DNA from: Haloarcula sp. DT43 | GTDB taxonomy: Archaea; Halobacteriota; Halobacteria; Halobacteriales; Haloarculaceae | Direction: 5' to 3' | Length of the DNA: 64,000 nt | Assembly (NCBI RefSeq): GCF_037078405.1 | Contig: NZ_JAYMGZ010000003.1 | Span: forward strand, 186,001 to 250,000 | In this document: piece after piece, positions 16,621-25,303 of the stretch | Position numbering within the stretch: position 1 is the first letter of the stretch | Layout: every line of letters starts with the position of its first letter | Made by a program: the position numbers and the translations under genes | Notes under the pieces: generated by a model | Told to the model about the DNA's origin: nothing | The model's database searches: none | What the model saw: only the letters and a program-made list of their open reading frames with translations

Positions 16621-17766
16621 ATGAGCCACAAGGCAGAACGGACGTTGATTTCGGGCGGAACCGTCGTCACGCCGACCACCGACATAGAGAACGGAACGGT
16701 GGCGTTCGCCGACGGAAAAATCGTCTCGGTGGAGGCTGAATCGCACAGAACCCCGGATATCGACGCGACGGGGAAGTACGTCCTTCCCGGGATGGTCGAC
16801 CTCCACGGCGACGATATCGAACGGCACCTCTTCCCGAGGGCCGGTGAGCGCGTCGACACGGGGGTCGCTCTGGACCGCTGTGACATCGCCAACGCAAGCG
16901 CGGGTGTCACGACGAAGTACCACGCAATCGCGTTCGAGGACGTCCCGGAGGACAACCGGAGTATCGAACTGGCCCGCCGGCTGGCCGACCGCATCCGGGG
17001 GTTCGACCGCGACAACGGTGCTCGGGTCGACAACAGGCTCCACACGCGGTGTGAACTCACCAACGAGGCGGCGGTGGAGGCCGTCTCAGCGGAGCTCCGG
17101 TCTGGCGGCGACCTCGTCTCCCTCGTGTCTCACGTCCCTGGAGCGGGCCAGTTCGCCGGCGAGAACTCGCTTGCACAGCGCTACGACCTGTCCGGCGAAG
17201 CCGAGGAGACCAGCATCCAGACGCTCCAGGCACGCCGGGCCGCCGTCTCCACAGCGGAAACCAGGTCGCGCGCGAAGCGGATTACGGAGTTGGCCCGCGA
17301 GAGAAACATTCCGGTCGCTTCACACGACGACGAGACCGTCTCAGACGTGGACTCCGCCGCCGCTCTCGGTGTCGATATCAGCGAGTACCCGCTCTCCCAG
17401 CGCGTCGCTCGGCGTGCGACCGAACGGGACATGGCCGTCGCGATGGGCGCGCCGAACGTCGTTCGCGGTGGCAGCCTGTGGGACGGCCCCGATGCCGGTC
17501 AGGCGATCAAAAACGGCCTCGTCGACATCCTCTGTAGCGATTTCCGGCCGCAGTCGCTGCTCGGTTCTGTCTTCGTCGATACCGACGAACCGCTCGCGGA
17601 ACGGGTGGCGCGCGTCTCTACCGCGCCGGCCGCCGTTGCGGGCCTGTACGACCGCGGACGGCTGGAACGGGGAGCGAGGGCGGACATCGTAATCGTCGAC
17701 CCGGACCCCGTGCCGTCGGTAGCACGGACGTTCGTCGCCGGCGACGAAGTGTACCGCTCCGCGTAG
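16621..17766 (+). CDS. phnM: PhnM-like phosphonate metabolism hydrolase
   Basis: This 381-residue amidohydrolase-fold enzyme resembles PhnM, which removes diphosphate from ribose 1-methylphosphonate 5-triphosphate in the C-P lyase pathway. Metal-site and family motifs are visible: PGMVDLHGDDIERH near residue 60, SLVSHVPGAGQF, ASHDDETVSDV and LCSDFRPQSLLGS, plus AVAMGAPNVVRGGS. None of the phnGHIJKL genes is nearby; phnDCE lie 44 kb away. So either the pathway is scattered or this enzyme acts on another nucleotide or phosphoribosyl compound. It has its own promoter and a probable shared terminator. Confidence 0.85.
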   Translation: MSHKAERTLISGGTVVTPTTDIENGTVAFADGKIVSVEAESHRTPDIDATGKYVLPGMVDLHGDDIERHLFPRAGERVDTGVALDRCDIANASAGVTTKYHAIAFEDVPEDNRSIELARRLADRIRGFDRDNGARVDNRLHTRCELTNEAAVEAVSAELRSGGDLVSLVSHVPGAGQFAGENSLAQRYDLSGEAEETSIQTLQARRAAVSTAETRSRAKRITELARERNIPVASHDDETVSDVDSAAALGVDISEYPLSQRVARRATERDMAVAMGAPNVVRGGSLWDGPDAGQAIKNGLVDILCSDFRPQSLLGSVFVDTDEPLAERVARVSTAPAAVAGLYDRGRLERGARADIVIVDPDPVPSVARTFVAGDEVYRSA

Positions 17767-17767
17767 C

Positions 17768-17796
17768 TCGGGCTCTTTTATAAAAGTCAGACCCGA
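17768..17796. terminator. Bidirectional terminator-like element
   Basis: TCGGG and CCCGA arms enclose the palindrome CTTTTATAAAAG, giving T-rich ends on both strands between the convergent phnM and winged-helix membrane genes. Confidence 0.4.
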
Positions 17797-17816
17797 AACC
17801 AGGCCGACTTACCGGC

Positions 17817-18446
17817 CTATTCGTCGTCTGCTTCTTCGCGCGCGACGGACCAGTGGAACACGGAGCAGGCACCCGCGACGCCGACCACGAGGGAGAACAG
17901 ACCCAAGACGACACTGCCGGACAGCGGGAGGGCGACGGAGGCGGCAAGCACTAGCGCACCCAGCATGGACACAGCCGCGTAGTACTGGTACCACTGTCTG
18001 TCCTGTTGCTCGTCGGAGCGGTCGAGATACTTCTCGAAGTCGTCGGCCTTCTCGGTGAGGGTGATGTGCCCCCGGTCCTGGTTGAAATCGACAACGCCGA
18101 TGTCGTCCATCTTCGGGAGGTGACACTGGTACAGCCCGACGTACACGCGCTTGCGCTCGCTTGAGGTCAGCGCGTCGGTCGTCGTGTCGTTCTCGATGGC
18201 CGCGACGTGTTCCGCGAGTTCTCCGAGAGAGACCTGCTCGTCGCGCTCCCGAAGAAAGTGGAGGACTTCCCTCCGGCGGCTGTTCTTCAATATCTCGAAA
18301 ATGACGTCCAGGGAAGCACCGGTGTCGTCGCTTTCCTGTGATGTCTTCTGGTCGGGTTCGCTTCCCCCCTTCGGCGCGGATACGGACCCGTCGTTCAGTT
18401 TGTTATCCGGTTCTGCCTTCGTTTGTGCGGTGTCTTTGACTCCCAT
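17817..18446 (-). CDS. Winged-helix membrane regulator (DUF7344-like)
   Basis: This 209-residue protein has an acidic disordered N-terminus (about 1-45), a winged-helix domain (VIFEILKNSRRREVLHFLRE..LGELAEHVAAIEND..SERKRVYVGLYQCHLPKMDDIGVV), and two C-terminal hydrophobic helices starting near residue 150. The architecture suggests a membrane-tethered DNA-binding regulator. A close paralogue lies at 49.0 kb on the same strand; together they bracket the polysaccharide island. A TATA-like ATAAACGATG on the minus strand lies about 30 bases before the ATG. The signal it senses is unknown. Confidence 0.75.
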   Translation of the reverse strand: MGVKDTAQTKAEPDNKLNDGSVSAPKGGSEPDQKTSQESDDTGASLDVIFEILKNSRRREVLHFLRERDEQVSLGELAEHVAAIENDTTTDALTSSERKRVYVGLYQCHLPKMDDIGVVDFNQDRGHITLTEKADDFEKYLDRSDEQQDRQWYQYYAAVSMLGALVLAASVALPLSGSVVLGLFSLVVGVAGACSVFHWSVAREEADDE

Positions 18447-19161
18447 ATTTACCCACTTCCTGTGTGCTGCGACATCGTTTATCCGTCTGGAATCGCGCTC
18501 ACACAGCCCCCCGGCTGCATCGACGGAGCGTTACGCTGTCAGCCAGCATTTCAATTCAACATCACCTTCCCACTTAATACTTTGTTATGTAATAGAAAAT
18601 ATAATTTCCCTCTGATTACCGGCCGGGGTAATGGGTGATTGATTCGGTATTCCGAGAGTAACGGCTGTCTCCGACTCGATACGTGGCGATTCACGAGAAC
18701 ATATTCGGCTCGTCGCGAGCGTCCGCCGCGTGCCAAGAACAGTCGATACAGTCGCTCAGACCGGTCGATACACGCGACGTGTGGGTGCGCTCCGGAGTTA
18801 TGATTGGTAAACGGTGCCGTATATGTACCGTTACCACACATAGCCGAAGTAACGTAATCTTATGCGCACGGTCGAACAGCCCGTCACTGGCACTGCTCGG
18901 GTTTCGCGCCGATGAACGTCCTGATAGAAGATAGTTCCGCGCAAGCGTCAGGAAAGACTCTCATCGGCTTCCCGACCCGATTCTATCTCTTCGTGCCGAA
19001 CAGGTCGGCGACTGAAACAGCGATGTGATTCTCCACACAGCGCGGGGCATTACTCACCGTATACTCAGTATGCGGGATACGCAACCGGATTCGTGTATGG
19101 CTACGAAGCGAGACCAACCGACACGAGCGAAACAATTAACCACAGGCACATGGAATACCAC
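18447..19161. other. Long spacer before small regulator
   Basis: I see no convincing gene. A relatively AT-rich section at 18565-18620 contains a long A/T run. Candidate frames lack acidic bias. The left end carries the promoter of the DUF7344-like gene. Confidence 0.45.
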
Positions 19162-19209
19162 TGTACACGAGTTTACGTCCAACAGAGCTAGCTGGTACGC
19201 TCGTGTACA
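19162..19209. promoter_or_regulatory. TGTACACGAG inverted repeat, likely autoregulatory operator
   Basis: Perfect 10-base arms TGTACACGAG and CTCGTGTACA are separated by 28 bases, and each contains the palindrome GTGTACAC or TGTACA. The right arm ends 12 bases before the regulator's ATG, overlapping its transcription start region. The palindromic centre AGCTAGCT falls between the arms. Confidence 0.55.
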
Positions 19210-19221
19210 CGAATAGATACG

Positions 19222-19503
19222 ATGGCAGACTTTGATCAGTGGGACGAAGTGAGCTACGTTATCAGTTCACGGTATCGAGTCGAAACTCTCCGCAGACTGT
19301 CAGAGGGCCCTGCGACACCGTCGTTGATTGCCGACGACAGGGAAATGAGCATCGCTCACGTTTCACGTGCGCTGCAGGAGCTTCGTGAGTCGGAGCTCGT
19401 CGACCTGCTCGTCTCGGAAGACCGGAAGAAGGGCCGTGTGTACGATATCACCGAGAAGGGCGTCGATATCTGGGAGACGATAGAACGGAAGAACATGGCG
19501 TAA
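19222..19503 (+). CDS. Small winged-helix transcriptional regulator
   Basis: This 93-residue protein is almost entirely a winged-helix domain: an N-terminal helix (VSYVISSRYRVETLRRL), a helix-turn-helix (TPSLIADDREMSIAHVSRALQELRESELVDL) and a wing (EDRKKGRVYDITEKG). It belongs to the haloarchaeal group of one-domain regulators near ArsR/MarR. It lies next to the start of the polysaccharide island and has a long perfect inverted repeat right before its start, so autoregulation is likely. Targets are unknown. Confidence 0.85.
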   Translation: MADFDQWDEVSYVISSRYRVETLRRLSEGPATPSLIADDREMSIAHVSRALQELRESELVDLLVSEDRKKGRVYDITEKGVDIWETIERKNMA

Positions 19504-19878
19504 CCGTCGCGTCTCAGTCCCGACCCGAGCGCACCGCGTCCGACCGGCGAGTCGGCCCAGACCCGTCTCTGTCCTGGCTCTGCTTGCACAGTCGCCCCGT
19601 GCGAGGGCTGTGCTGTCGGGTCGAACTGGTCCTGTGACCGGCGCGTGGGGGAGCTACGCGTTCGAAGGTCTGCCGCCGTAGCCGTTTGGGGCCAGTCACT
19701 CCTGCTACGTGTCGAACTGTCAGACGACATCGACGGACCGCCGTCCTGCAGTAGACGGCTGCTACTCGCTCCGACTCGTCACCCGTCAGACGGTTCTCGG
19801 CGACATCGAACGCAGAGAGCGGCTACTAACTGGTATACCGGCCGTAACAATGGTGGTTTGTGAGTAACCTGCGTACAT
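19504..19878. other. Spacer before surface protein gene
   Basis: This GC-rich spacer has no credible gene. Its right end (TAACTGGTATAC, about 45 bases before the ATG) could be the promoter of the CARDB protein. Confidence 0.45.
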
Positions 19879-21720
19879 ATGTTGTCCATAGGCTACGGCA
19901 AACTACTGGTCGGGTGTGCCGCCGGGTTGCTCGTCTTGGGAGGCGCTACGGTTGGGCTCGGTATCGGTGGATTCGCCGACGTGCCGGTGAATTCGGACAC
20001 CACCGCGGGCGGGGCCGAGTTGGAGATACGGGCTGTCCACGCTCTCTCCGAAATCCGGCCCGACGAGCCATTGCAGGTCCGACTTCGAATCACAAATACG
20101 GGATCAGCTACGACCACCCAACAGGTCGCTCTTCGGCTGAATACGGAAGGGCAGTCGTCTGAGACGGTTGCGACGGCACAGGCACAGGTCCCGGCGGGTG
20201 AAGCAGCGAACGTGACCCTGTCCGCCGAGCCTGACCAGCTCGGTCCGGGAGAGTACACGTACGCCGTCGTTCTCGGTTCCTCGTCGTCTCCCGCGGAGAC
20301 CGGGAGCGTGGCCGTCCTCACCCCGCCGACGTTCACGCTCGAAGACAAGACTGGCGACGCTACCGTCGTCCGCGGAACGAACGCCTCGCTCCGTGCCACC
20401 CTGACAAACGTCGGTTCGTATCGCGGCGTCCAGACCGTTCGGGTCGCCGTTGACGCGGACCAGAACGGGGAGTACGCCGACACCGAGACCGTGAACGAGA
20501 GCGCGTTCTCGCTCACAGGCGGTCAGAGTGCGGTGAGTACCGCCACGGTCCGGACTGCCGACCTGAAGCCGGGGCAATACCAGTACGAGTTCGCCACGGA
20601 AAACACGACAGCGACTGGGACACTCCGGGTCCAACAGCCCGCGACGTTCCGGGTACAGAACGCGAGTGCGCCCGAGAACGTCACCGCCGGGGACACCGCG
20701 AACGTCTCGGCGGTCGTCGAGAACATCGGCGACGTCGACGGAACCGAGACCGTCACGTTCAGCAGCGAGTCCGCGAACGGCACCCACTCGCGCTCCGTGT
20801 CGCTCGCCCCCGACGAAACCACGACGGTGTCCGTCGAAGTGAACACGACGAATCTGAGTCGCGGGACGCACAACTACTCGTTCGGAACCGCCTCCGATTC
20901 GGACACGGTCTCAGTCACGGTACAGGACAGCCACTTCGAGGTGTCCAACCTGGACGGTCCGAACGTTCTGTACGTCGGCGACACCGCCGTGTTCGCCGCG
21001 GAGGTAACGAACACCGGTGACATCGCCGGGACGCAAACCGTCCAGCACCGCATCGACAGCGACGACGACGACCGGCCCGAGGCCTACGGACTTAACAGGA
21101 ACGTGACGCTTGAGCCGGGCGAATCTACTCGCGTCCGGTTCGAGGTCGAGTACACCGTGACCGACGCCACGGATTACCCTGTCGAACCACTGAGCCTGCA
21201 GACGTACGTCTACGGTATCTACTCGGATGACACGCGCGCGTCGACCGCCATGTCGGTCAAGCCATCGTGGGCCAAGGACGGCGGCTCCAGCGGTTCCAGC
21301 GGGAGCACCTCCGTCTCTGAGGGCGACCGTGCCTCGCTCGACGAAATCACTCAGGACAAGTACGGGCTCTACTACCACGAAGTGAGCAGCGAGACGAAGC
21401 GGCAGGTCGAGGAGATTCACGAGCGCCAACCGTTCGCCGACGGACTCGCGGCCGCCGAAGTCCAGACGCGGGAGGAAATCGCCCGGCAGGAGTACGGTGC
21501 CGACGTGCAGGCCGGCGAGAACTTCGATTTCACCGGCCTGGACATCGAGGTCCAGCAGCAGGTCGAGGCGGACTTCGACGCGCAGTTCCAGACCGACTCC
21601 GGTGACCGAATCGAGTCCTGGGACGAACTCGCACGCGACACGTACGGGTCGCCCTACGAGAACCTCACCGACGCTCGCCAGGCGGAAATCGAGACGGCGT
21701 ATCAGGACCAGTTCGAATAA
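19879..21720 (+). CDS. Secreted CARDB-repeat protein with novel C-terminal repeats
   Basis: This 613-residue exported protein has an N-terminal hydrophobic signal or anchor (residues 9-32). About four immunoglobulin-like CARDB-type domains follow, each with the pattern ITNTGSATTTQQV, LTNVGSYRGVQTV, VENIGDVDGTETV or VTNTGDIAGTQTV and a late PGEY/PGQY turn. After a GSSGSSGS linker at about 470 comes a helical C-terminal region with three copies of an (S/T)x(D/E)E(I/L)(A/T)xxxYG motif at about 486, 530 and 580. There is no C-terminal anchor. The first four domains suggest adhesion or scaffolding on the cell surface. I do not recognise the C-terminal repeat. Confidence 0.75.
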   Translation: MLSIGYGKLLVGCAAGLLVLGGATVGLGIGGFADVPVNSDTTAGGAELEIRAVHALSEIRPDEPLQVRLRITNTGSATTTQQVALRLNTEGQSSETVATAQAQVPAGEAANVTLSAEPDQLGPGEYTYAVVLGSSSSPAETGSVAVLTPPTFTLEDKTGDATVVRGTNASLRATLTNVGSYRGVQTVRVAVDADQNGEYADTETVNESAFSLTGGQSAVSTATVRTADLKPGQYQYEFATENTTATGTLRVQQPATFRVQNASAPENVTAGDTANVSAVVENIGDVDGTETVTFSSESANGTHSRSVSLAPDETTTVSVEVNTTNLSRGTHNYSFGTASDSDTVSVTVQDSHFEVSNLDGPNVLYVGDTAVFAAEVTNTGDIAGTQTVQHRIDSDDDDRPEAYGLNRNVTLEPGESTRVRFEVEYTVTDATDYPVEPLSLQTYVYGIYSDDTRASTAMSVKPSWAKDGGSSGSSGSTSVSEGDRASLDEITQDKYGLYYHEVSSETKRQVEEIHERQPFADGLAAAEVQTREEIARQEYGADVQAGENFDFTGLDIEVQQQVEADFDAQFQTDSGDRIESWDELARDTYGSPYENLTDARQAEIETAYQDQFE

Positions 21721-22051
21721 CGGCCGGCCCGTAACCTGGGCCGACCACAGCACGACAGCCCGAACCCGACCCCGGTCTAACGAGATATTTACTGCCGGGC
21801 TTATGTGTTATATACTATCGCTAATTCTGAAAGTATAGAATAACTATAGAGTGCTTTCTCCAACAGGGTGGTAGAAAGGGCCTTGGTCACTCAGTGAGCG
21901 GCCCTCCGACCTACCATGACTACCGCCGAACCAGAGACCGCTATTGACGCGTGGGTCTGGCATGGAACCAGCCCCGAGACGAGCCGTCACCTGTCGAACG
22001 TCTGTACTGCTGTACCAGTACGGCACGGCGCACCTGTGGGAGGGCCATAGC
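21721..22051. other. Spacer and leader of glycosyltransferase gene
   Basis: An AT-rich stretch at 21790-21850 probably holds the promoter. A 44-codon open frame (21916-22050) ends one base before the glycosyltransferase GTG, but I find no strong support that it is a gene. Confidence 0.4.
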
Positions 22052-22882
22052 GTGTACAAAGGCTCGACCATTGGCGTCGTCATTCCGGCCTACAACGAGG
22101 AGGGCTTCATCGGCGACGTACTCGACTCGCTTCCGGAGTTCGTCGACCAGGTGTTCGTCATCGACGACTGCTCGACGGATGACACCTGGCCCGAAATCAA
22201 AGAGTACGTCGAGGCTGAAGCCAACCAGGCGGCCGTGGCCGGCGAAGCCGGGGAAGAGCTAGTGGTCGCCGACGGGGCCGGGACGACGGTCTCTGAGAGC
22301 CAGACGTTCCTCGACAAGCGTATCGTCCCGGTGCGTCACCAGACGAACGGGGGTCGCGGGGCCGCCATCCAGACCGGATACGAGCTGGCGCTGATGAGCG
22401 GTATGGACGCGGTGGCAGTCCTTGACGGCGACGGACAGATGGACCCGGACATCCTCGATGAGATACTCGACCCGGTCGTCGAGGGGGAGGCGGATTACGC
22501 GAAGGGCAACCGTCTGATATCCCGCCGCCACTGTGCACAGATGTCCAACTGGCGGCTGTTCGGGAACGCCCTCCTCACGCTGTTGACCAAAGTGGCGAGC
22601 GGACACTGGCGGATGCGGGACCCGCAGAACGGGTACACCGCTGTCTCCGCGACGGCGCTCGAGGCCCTCTCGCTGAACGACCTGTTCGACGACTACGGGT
22701 TCCTGAACGATATCCTGATTCACATGGACGCCCACGGTATGACCGTTCAGGACGTCCCGATGGAGGCACTCTACGGCGACGAGTCGAGCGGCATCAGATA
22801 CGGCTCGTTCATCCCGAAGCTCTCTATGCTGCTCCTGAGACGGTTCTTTTGGCGAATCGGTAAGAAAATCTCCAGGCTATGA
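22052..22882 (+). CDS. Family 2 glycosyltransferase (dolichol-phosphate sugar synthase type)
   Basis: This 276-residue GT-A enzyme has motifs GVVIPAYNEEGFI, VIDDCSTDDTW and GGRGAAIQTGYELAL, and the metal-binding DGDGQMDP, all typical of polyprenyl-phosphate mannose or glucose synthases. It probably charges dolichyl phosphate with a sugar at the inner membrane face, supplying the island's polymer or glycan. I chose the GTG with a good GGGAGGG ribosome site seven bases upstream, because family members begin at this point; an in-frame ATG 90 bases upstream is possible. There are no transmembrane helices of note. Confidence 0.88.
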   Translation: MYKGSTIGVVIPAYNEEGFIGDVLDSLPEFVDQVFVIDDCSTDDTWPEIKEYVEAEANQAAVAGEAGEELVVADGAGTTVSESQTFLDKRIVPVRHQTNGGRGAAIQTGYELALMSGMDAVAVLDGDGQMDPDILDEILDPVVEGEADYAKGNRLISRRHCAQMSNWRLFGNALLTLLTKVASGHWRMRDPQNGYTAVSATALEALSLNDLFDDYGFLNDILIHMDAHGMTVQDVPMEALYGDESSGIRYGSFIPKLSMLLLRRFFWRIGKKISRL

Positions 22883-22954
22883 ATGGTTGTTCAGATGATG
22901 GGTCTTCCGATTATGTAGTTTCTACTTATGTCGGACCAGAGGTGACAGTAGCGC

Positions 22955-23881
22955 ATGGCTAGCTGGTCCTCATCTCTGCTAAGAGTGGCCGATTTGGTGG
23001 CCGTCATTCTGCTTACCGTGCTGGCGCTCGCGGCGACTTTCCTGTCAGAGTCACTGCTGAGAACCGTGGTGACGATACCGTTTCTGTTCTTCGCACCGGG
23101 ATACTCGGTGGTGGTAGCCATGTTCCCACACCGACGCTCGTCACTCGATGGCGAGCAGTTGTTCGGCTCCGAGGCCCTTCTGTTGGGTATCGCTACCAGC
23201 ATTGGCCTCGCAATTATCGTCGGGGTGAATCTCGAGTACACGGTCTGGGATATCGCCGCAGTCCCGGTGATGGTTGCCCTGTCGTCAATATCGCTTTTGG
23301 CGGTCGGTATCGCGATGTATCGCCGGCTATCGACTCTCAGTGAGACGTCTCCGACTACGTTCGGCGGCTCGTCGTACCGAGCGAAGACCCCGAATATCGG
23401 CGACTCGATACAGCTCAGCTCGGTCGTTGTTGCCGTCGCCGTCCTCGTCGCGGTCCTCAGCGTCGGCGCTGTCGCACTGGACCCGCCCCGCGGTGAGCGG
23501 TACACGGAGTTCGGTCTCCTCACCGAGGCAGAGAACGGAACGCTCGTTGCTGACGACTATCCGTCAGAGATATCGGCTGGCGACCGGGAAACGCTGTACT
23601 TCACAGTCACGAACCGCGAGATGCAAAACAAACAGTACACCGTCGTGGTTACGCTCGTCGCTACGAACGAGGACGGAAACGCAATCCAGCGTGCTCGATT
23701 GGATTCTTTCAGCAACCAAGTCGCGGCCGAAGAGACGTGGCGGCAAGAACACACGGTTGAACCCCTGTTGAGCGGTGAGCGGTTACGGCTGACGTATCTG
23801 CTTTACGACGGACCTGTCCCCGAACAGCCCACGGCTCAGAACAGCTACCGGAACCTCCACCTCTGGCTAACCGTCTCGTAG
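22955..23881 (+). CDS. DUF1616 membrane protein
   Basis: This 308-residue protein has about four N-terminal transmembrane helices, including the family-typical FLFFAPGYSVVVAMFP and EQLFGSEALLLGIATSIGLAI, and a fifth near residue 155. A beta-rich extracellular C-terminal domain follows (FGLLTEAENGTLVADDYPSE, YTVVVTLVATNEDG). DUF1616 proteins are common in archaeal glycan and surface-layer clusters; their function is unknown. It follows the glycosyltransferase by 72 bases on the same strand and may be in its operon. Confidence 0.85.
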   Translation: MASWSSSLLRVADLVAVILLTVLALAATFLSESLLRTVVTIPFLFFAPGYSVVVAMFPHRRSSLDGEQLFGSEALLLGIATSIGLAIIVGVNLEYTVWDIAAVPVMVALSSISLLAVGIAMYRRLSTLSETSPTTFGGSSYRAKTPNIGDSIQLSSVVVAVAVLVAVLSVGAVALDPPRGERYTEFGLLTEAENGTLVADDYPSEISAGDRETLYFTVTNREMQNKQYTVVVTLVATNEDGNAIQRARLDSFSNQVAAEETWRQEHTVEPLLSGERLRLTYLLYDGPVPEQPTAQNSYRNLHLWLTVS

Positions 23882-23902
23882 CGACGGCTCTAACGAGGCG
23901 CT

Positions 23903-25060
23903 CTACTGCTCGATTTCGGCAGGGCTGTGAGAAGATGCTTCGGTGGGCAGGTGCGCTCGAATGAACGCCTCGTAGTCCCGAAGCACGGATTCCGGAGCGA
24001 AATCGCGCGCTCGGTCGACCAATCTCTCTTTTTTCGGTGGGTGGGACAGAGTGGTACGTATCCCATCTGCGAGAGCGTCGTCGTCCCCGACCGGCACTAA
24101 CGGTCCGACCTCGCCACCTTCTAAAATTTCGTAGGGGCCGCTCGGACAGTCAGTCGAGACAACCGGGCAGCCACACGCCAGCGCTTCGATGAGAACTGTC
24201 GGGAGCCCCTCGTGTACCGACGACATGGCTAGTACGGACGCACCGGCCATGTAGCCGTAGGGATTGTCAACGTAGCCCGGAAACGAGACTTTATCACTGA
24301 TTCCGAGGTCCCGTGCCAACTGCTTGAGTTCGTCACGCTCGGACCCCCGACCGACGATGATTGCTCGCGTTTGCGGGCGCGCTTCGTGAACTCGCCTGAA
24401 CGCTTTGAGGAACGAGCCGAAGTTTTTCTGTGGCTCGAGGCGGCCGACACCGAGTACGACCTCGTACTCCGGGTCACCGACCCATTCGTGCTCTACCGGC
24501 TCCCGGGAGCGCATACGAACCTCCTCGACGGGAATCGGGTTGTGCAGTACGGTTACGTCCTCCGGACTGACCCCCACGTGTTCGACGATGCTCTCGGCGG
24601 CCCCTTCCGAAACGGCGACGAACTGGTCTGCTCGCCCGGAAAGCCGGCCAGCGAGCCACTCGACGAACTTCTCTTTCGGCGATTCCTGCACTCCAAGGGT
24701 GTTGTGGACCGTCGGAACTGTGACCGCATCGGAGCCGGCCAACCCGTGTGCGACGAGACAGACATCGTTGGCGTATGTCATCTGTGAGAAAATTATGCTC
24801 GGGGATTCGTCCCTGAGATACCTGCGGAGTGCCGGAATAGCGGCACCGATACCGAGTCCCGGGATAGATGGGGTCTCCAAATCGAGAAGGCGGACGTCAC
24901 TTCGCACTTCTTTTTTGAACTCGCCTTCGCAAAACGAGACGAGGAGGTCGACATCGTACCCCTGCTCGGCCAACCCGTTCGCGATTGTCACCGTCACTCG
25001 TTCAGCCCCTCCGACTGTTAGAGACGGAACGTAGAATGCCAGCGGTCTCTGCCCTGTCAT
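23903..25060 (-). CDS. Family 4 glycosyltransferase
   Basis: This 385-residue GT-B enzyme has an N-terminal acceptor domain beginning LAFYVPSLTVGGAERVTV and a C-terminal nucleotide-sugar domain with GVGRLEPQKNF and HEGLPTVLIEALACGCPVVSTD, which contains the E-x7-E pair. It should add one sugar from a nucleotide donor to a lipid-linked chain. The open frame extends 45 codons upstream, but the ATG used here gives the standard family N-terminus; the extension is rich in Lys, Arg and Thr and looks non-coding. It is convergent with the DUF1616 gene and divergent from the next glycosyltransferase. Confidence 0.9.
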   Translation of the reverse strand: MTGQRPLAFYVPSLTVGGAERVTVTIANGLAEQGYDVDLLVSFCEGEFKKEVRSDVRLLDLETPSIPGLGIGAAIPALRRYLRDESPSIIFSQMTYANDVCLVAHGLAGSDAVTVPTVHNTLGVQESPKEKFVEWLAGRLSGRADQFVAVSEGAAESIVEHVGVSPEDVTVLHNPIPVEEVRMRSREPVEHEWVGDPEYEVVLGVGRLEPQKNFGSFLKAFRRVHEARPQTRAIIVGRGSERDELKQLARDLGISDKVSFPGYVDNPYGYMAGASVLAMSSVHEGLPTVLIEALACGCPVVSTDCPSGPYEILEGGEVGPLVPVGDDDALADGIRTTLSHPPKKERLVDRARDFAPESVLRDYEAFIRAHLPTEASSHSPAEIEQ

Positions 25061-25303
25061 ATCGACACTGTCTCGGTCGGTAGGCTTTTTTACTATCTTC
25101 CTACCCCGAGGTGTCTCTCGTATTTTTGCCGTATCGCGCTTCGTGGGACGGTCTGCAAACGGGTCCGGAGACGTCGGCCTAATTCGGAGACACACTCGCC
25201 AACGCGCGAATGCTGCGCCGGAGCGGATACGTGGTTAGGACTGTGATACCCTGGAAAGCACAGGCTTAACAATAAGTCTCGGACGGCAAGCGTCCAGCAC
25301 AGA

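Noticed and set aside
16283-16624. 113-codon frame before phnM
   Set aside because: Composition unlike haloarchaeal proteins (few Asp/Glu, many Arg, Ser and Cys), and it covers the likely phnM promoter.
21916-22050. 44-codon frame ending one base before the glycosyltransferase GTG
   Set aside because: No TATA-like box at the right distance and no acidic bias; the frame of the transferase itself is also open over this stretch, so it is probably leader sequence.
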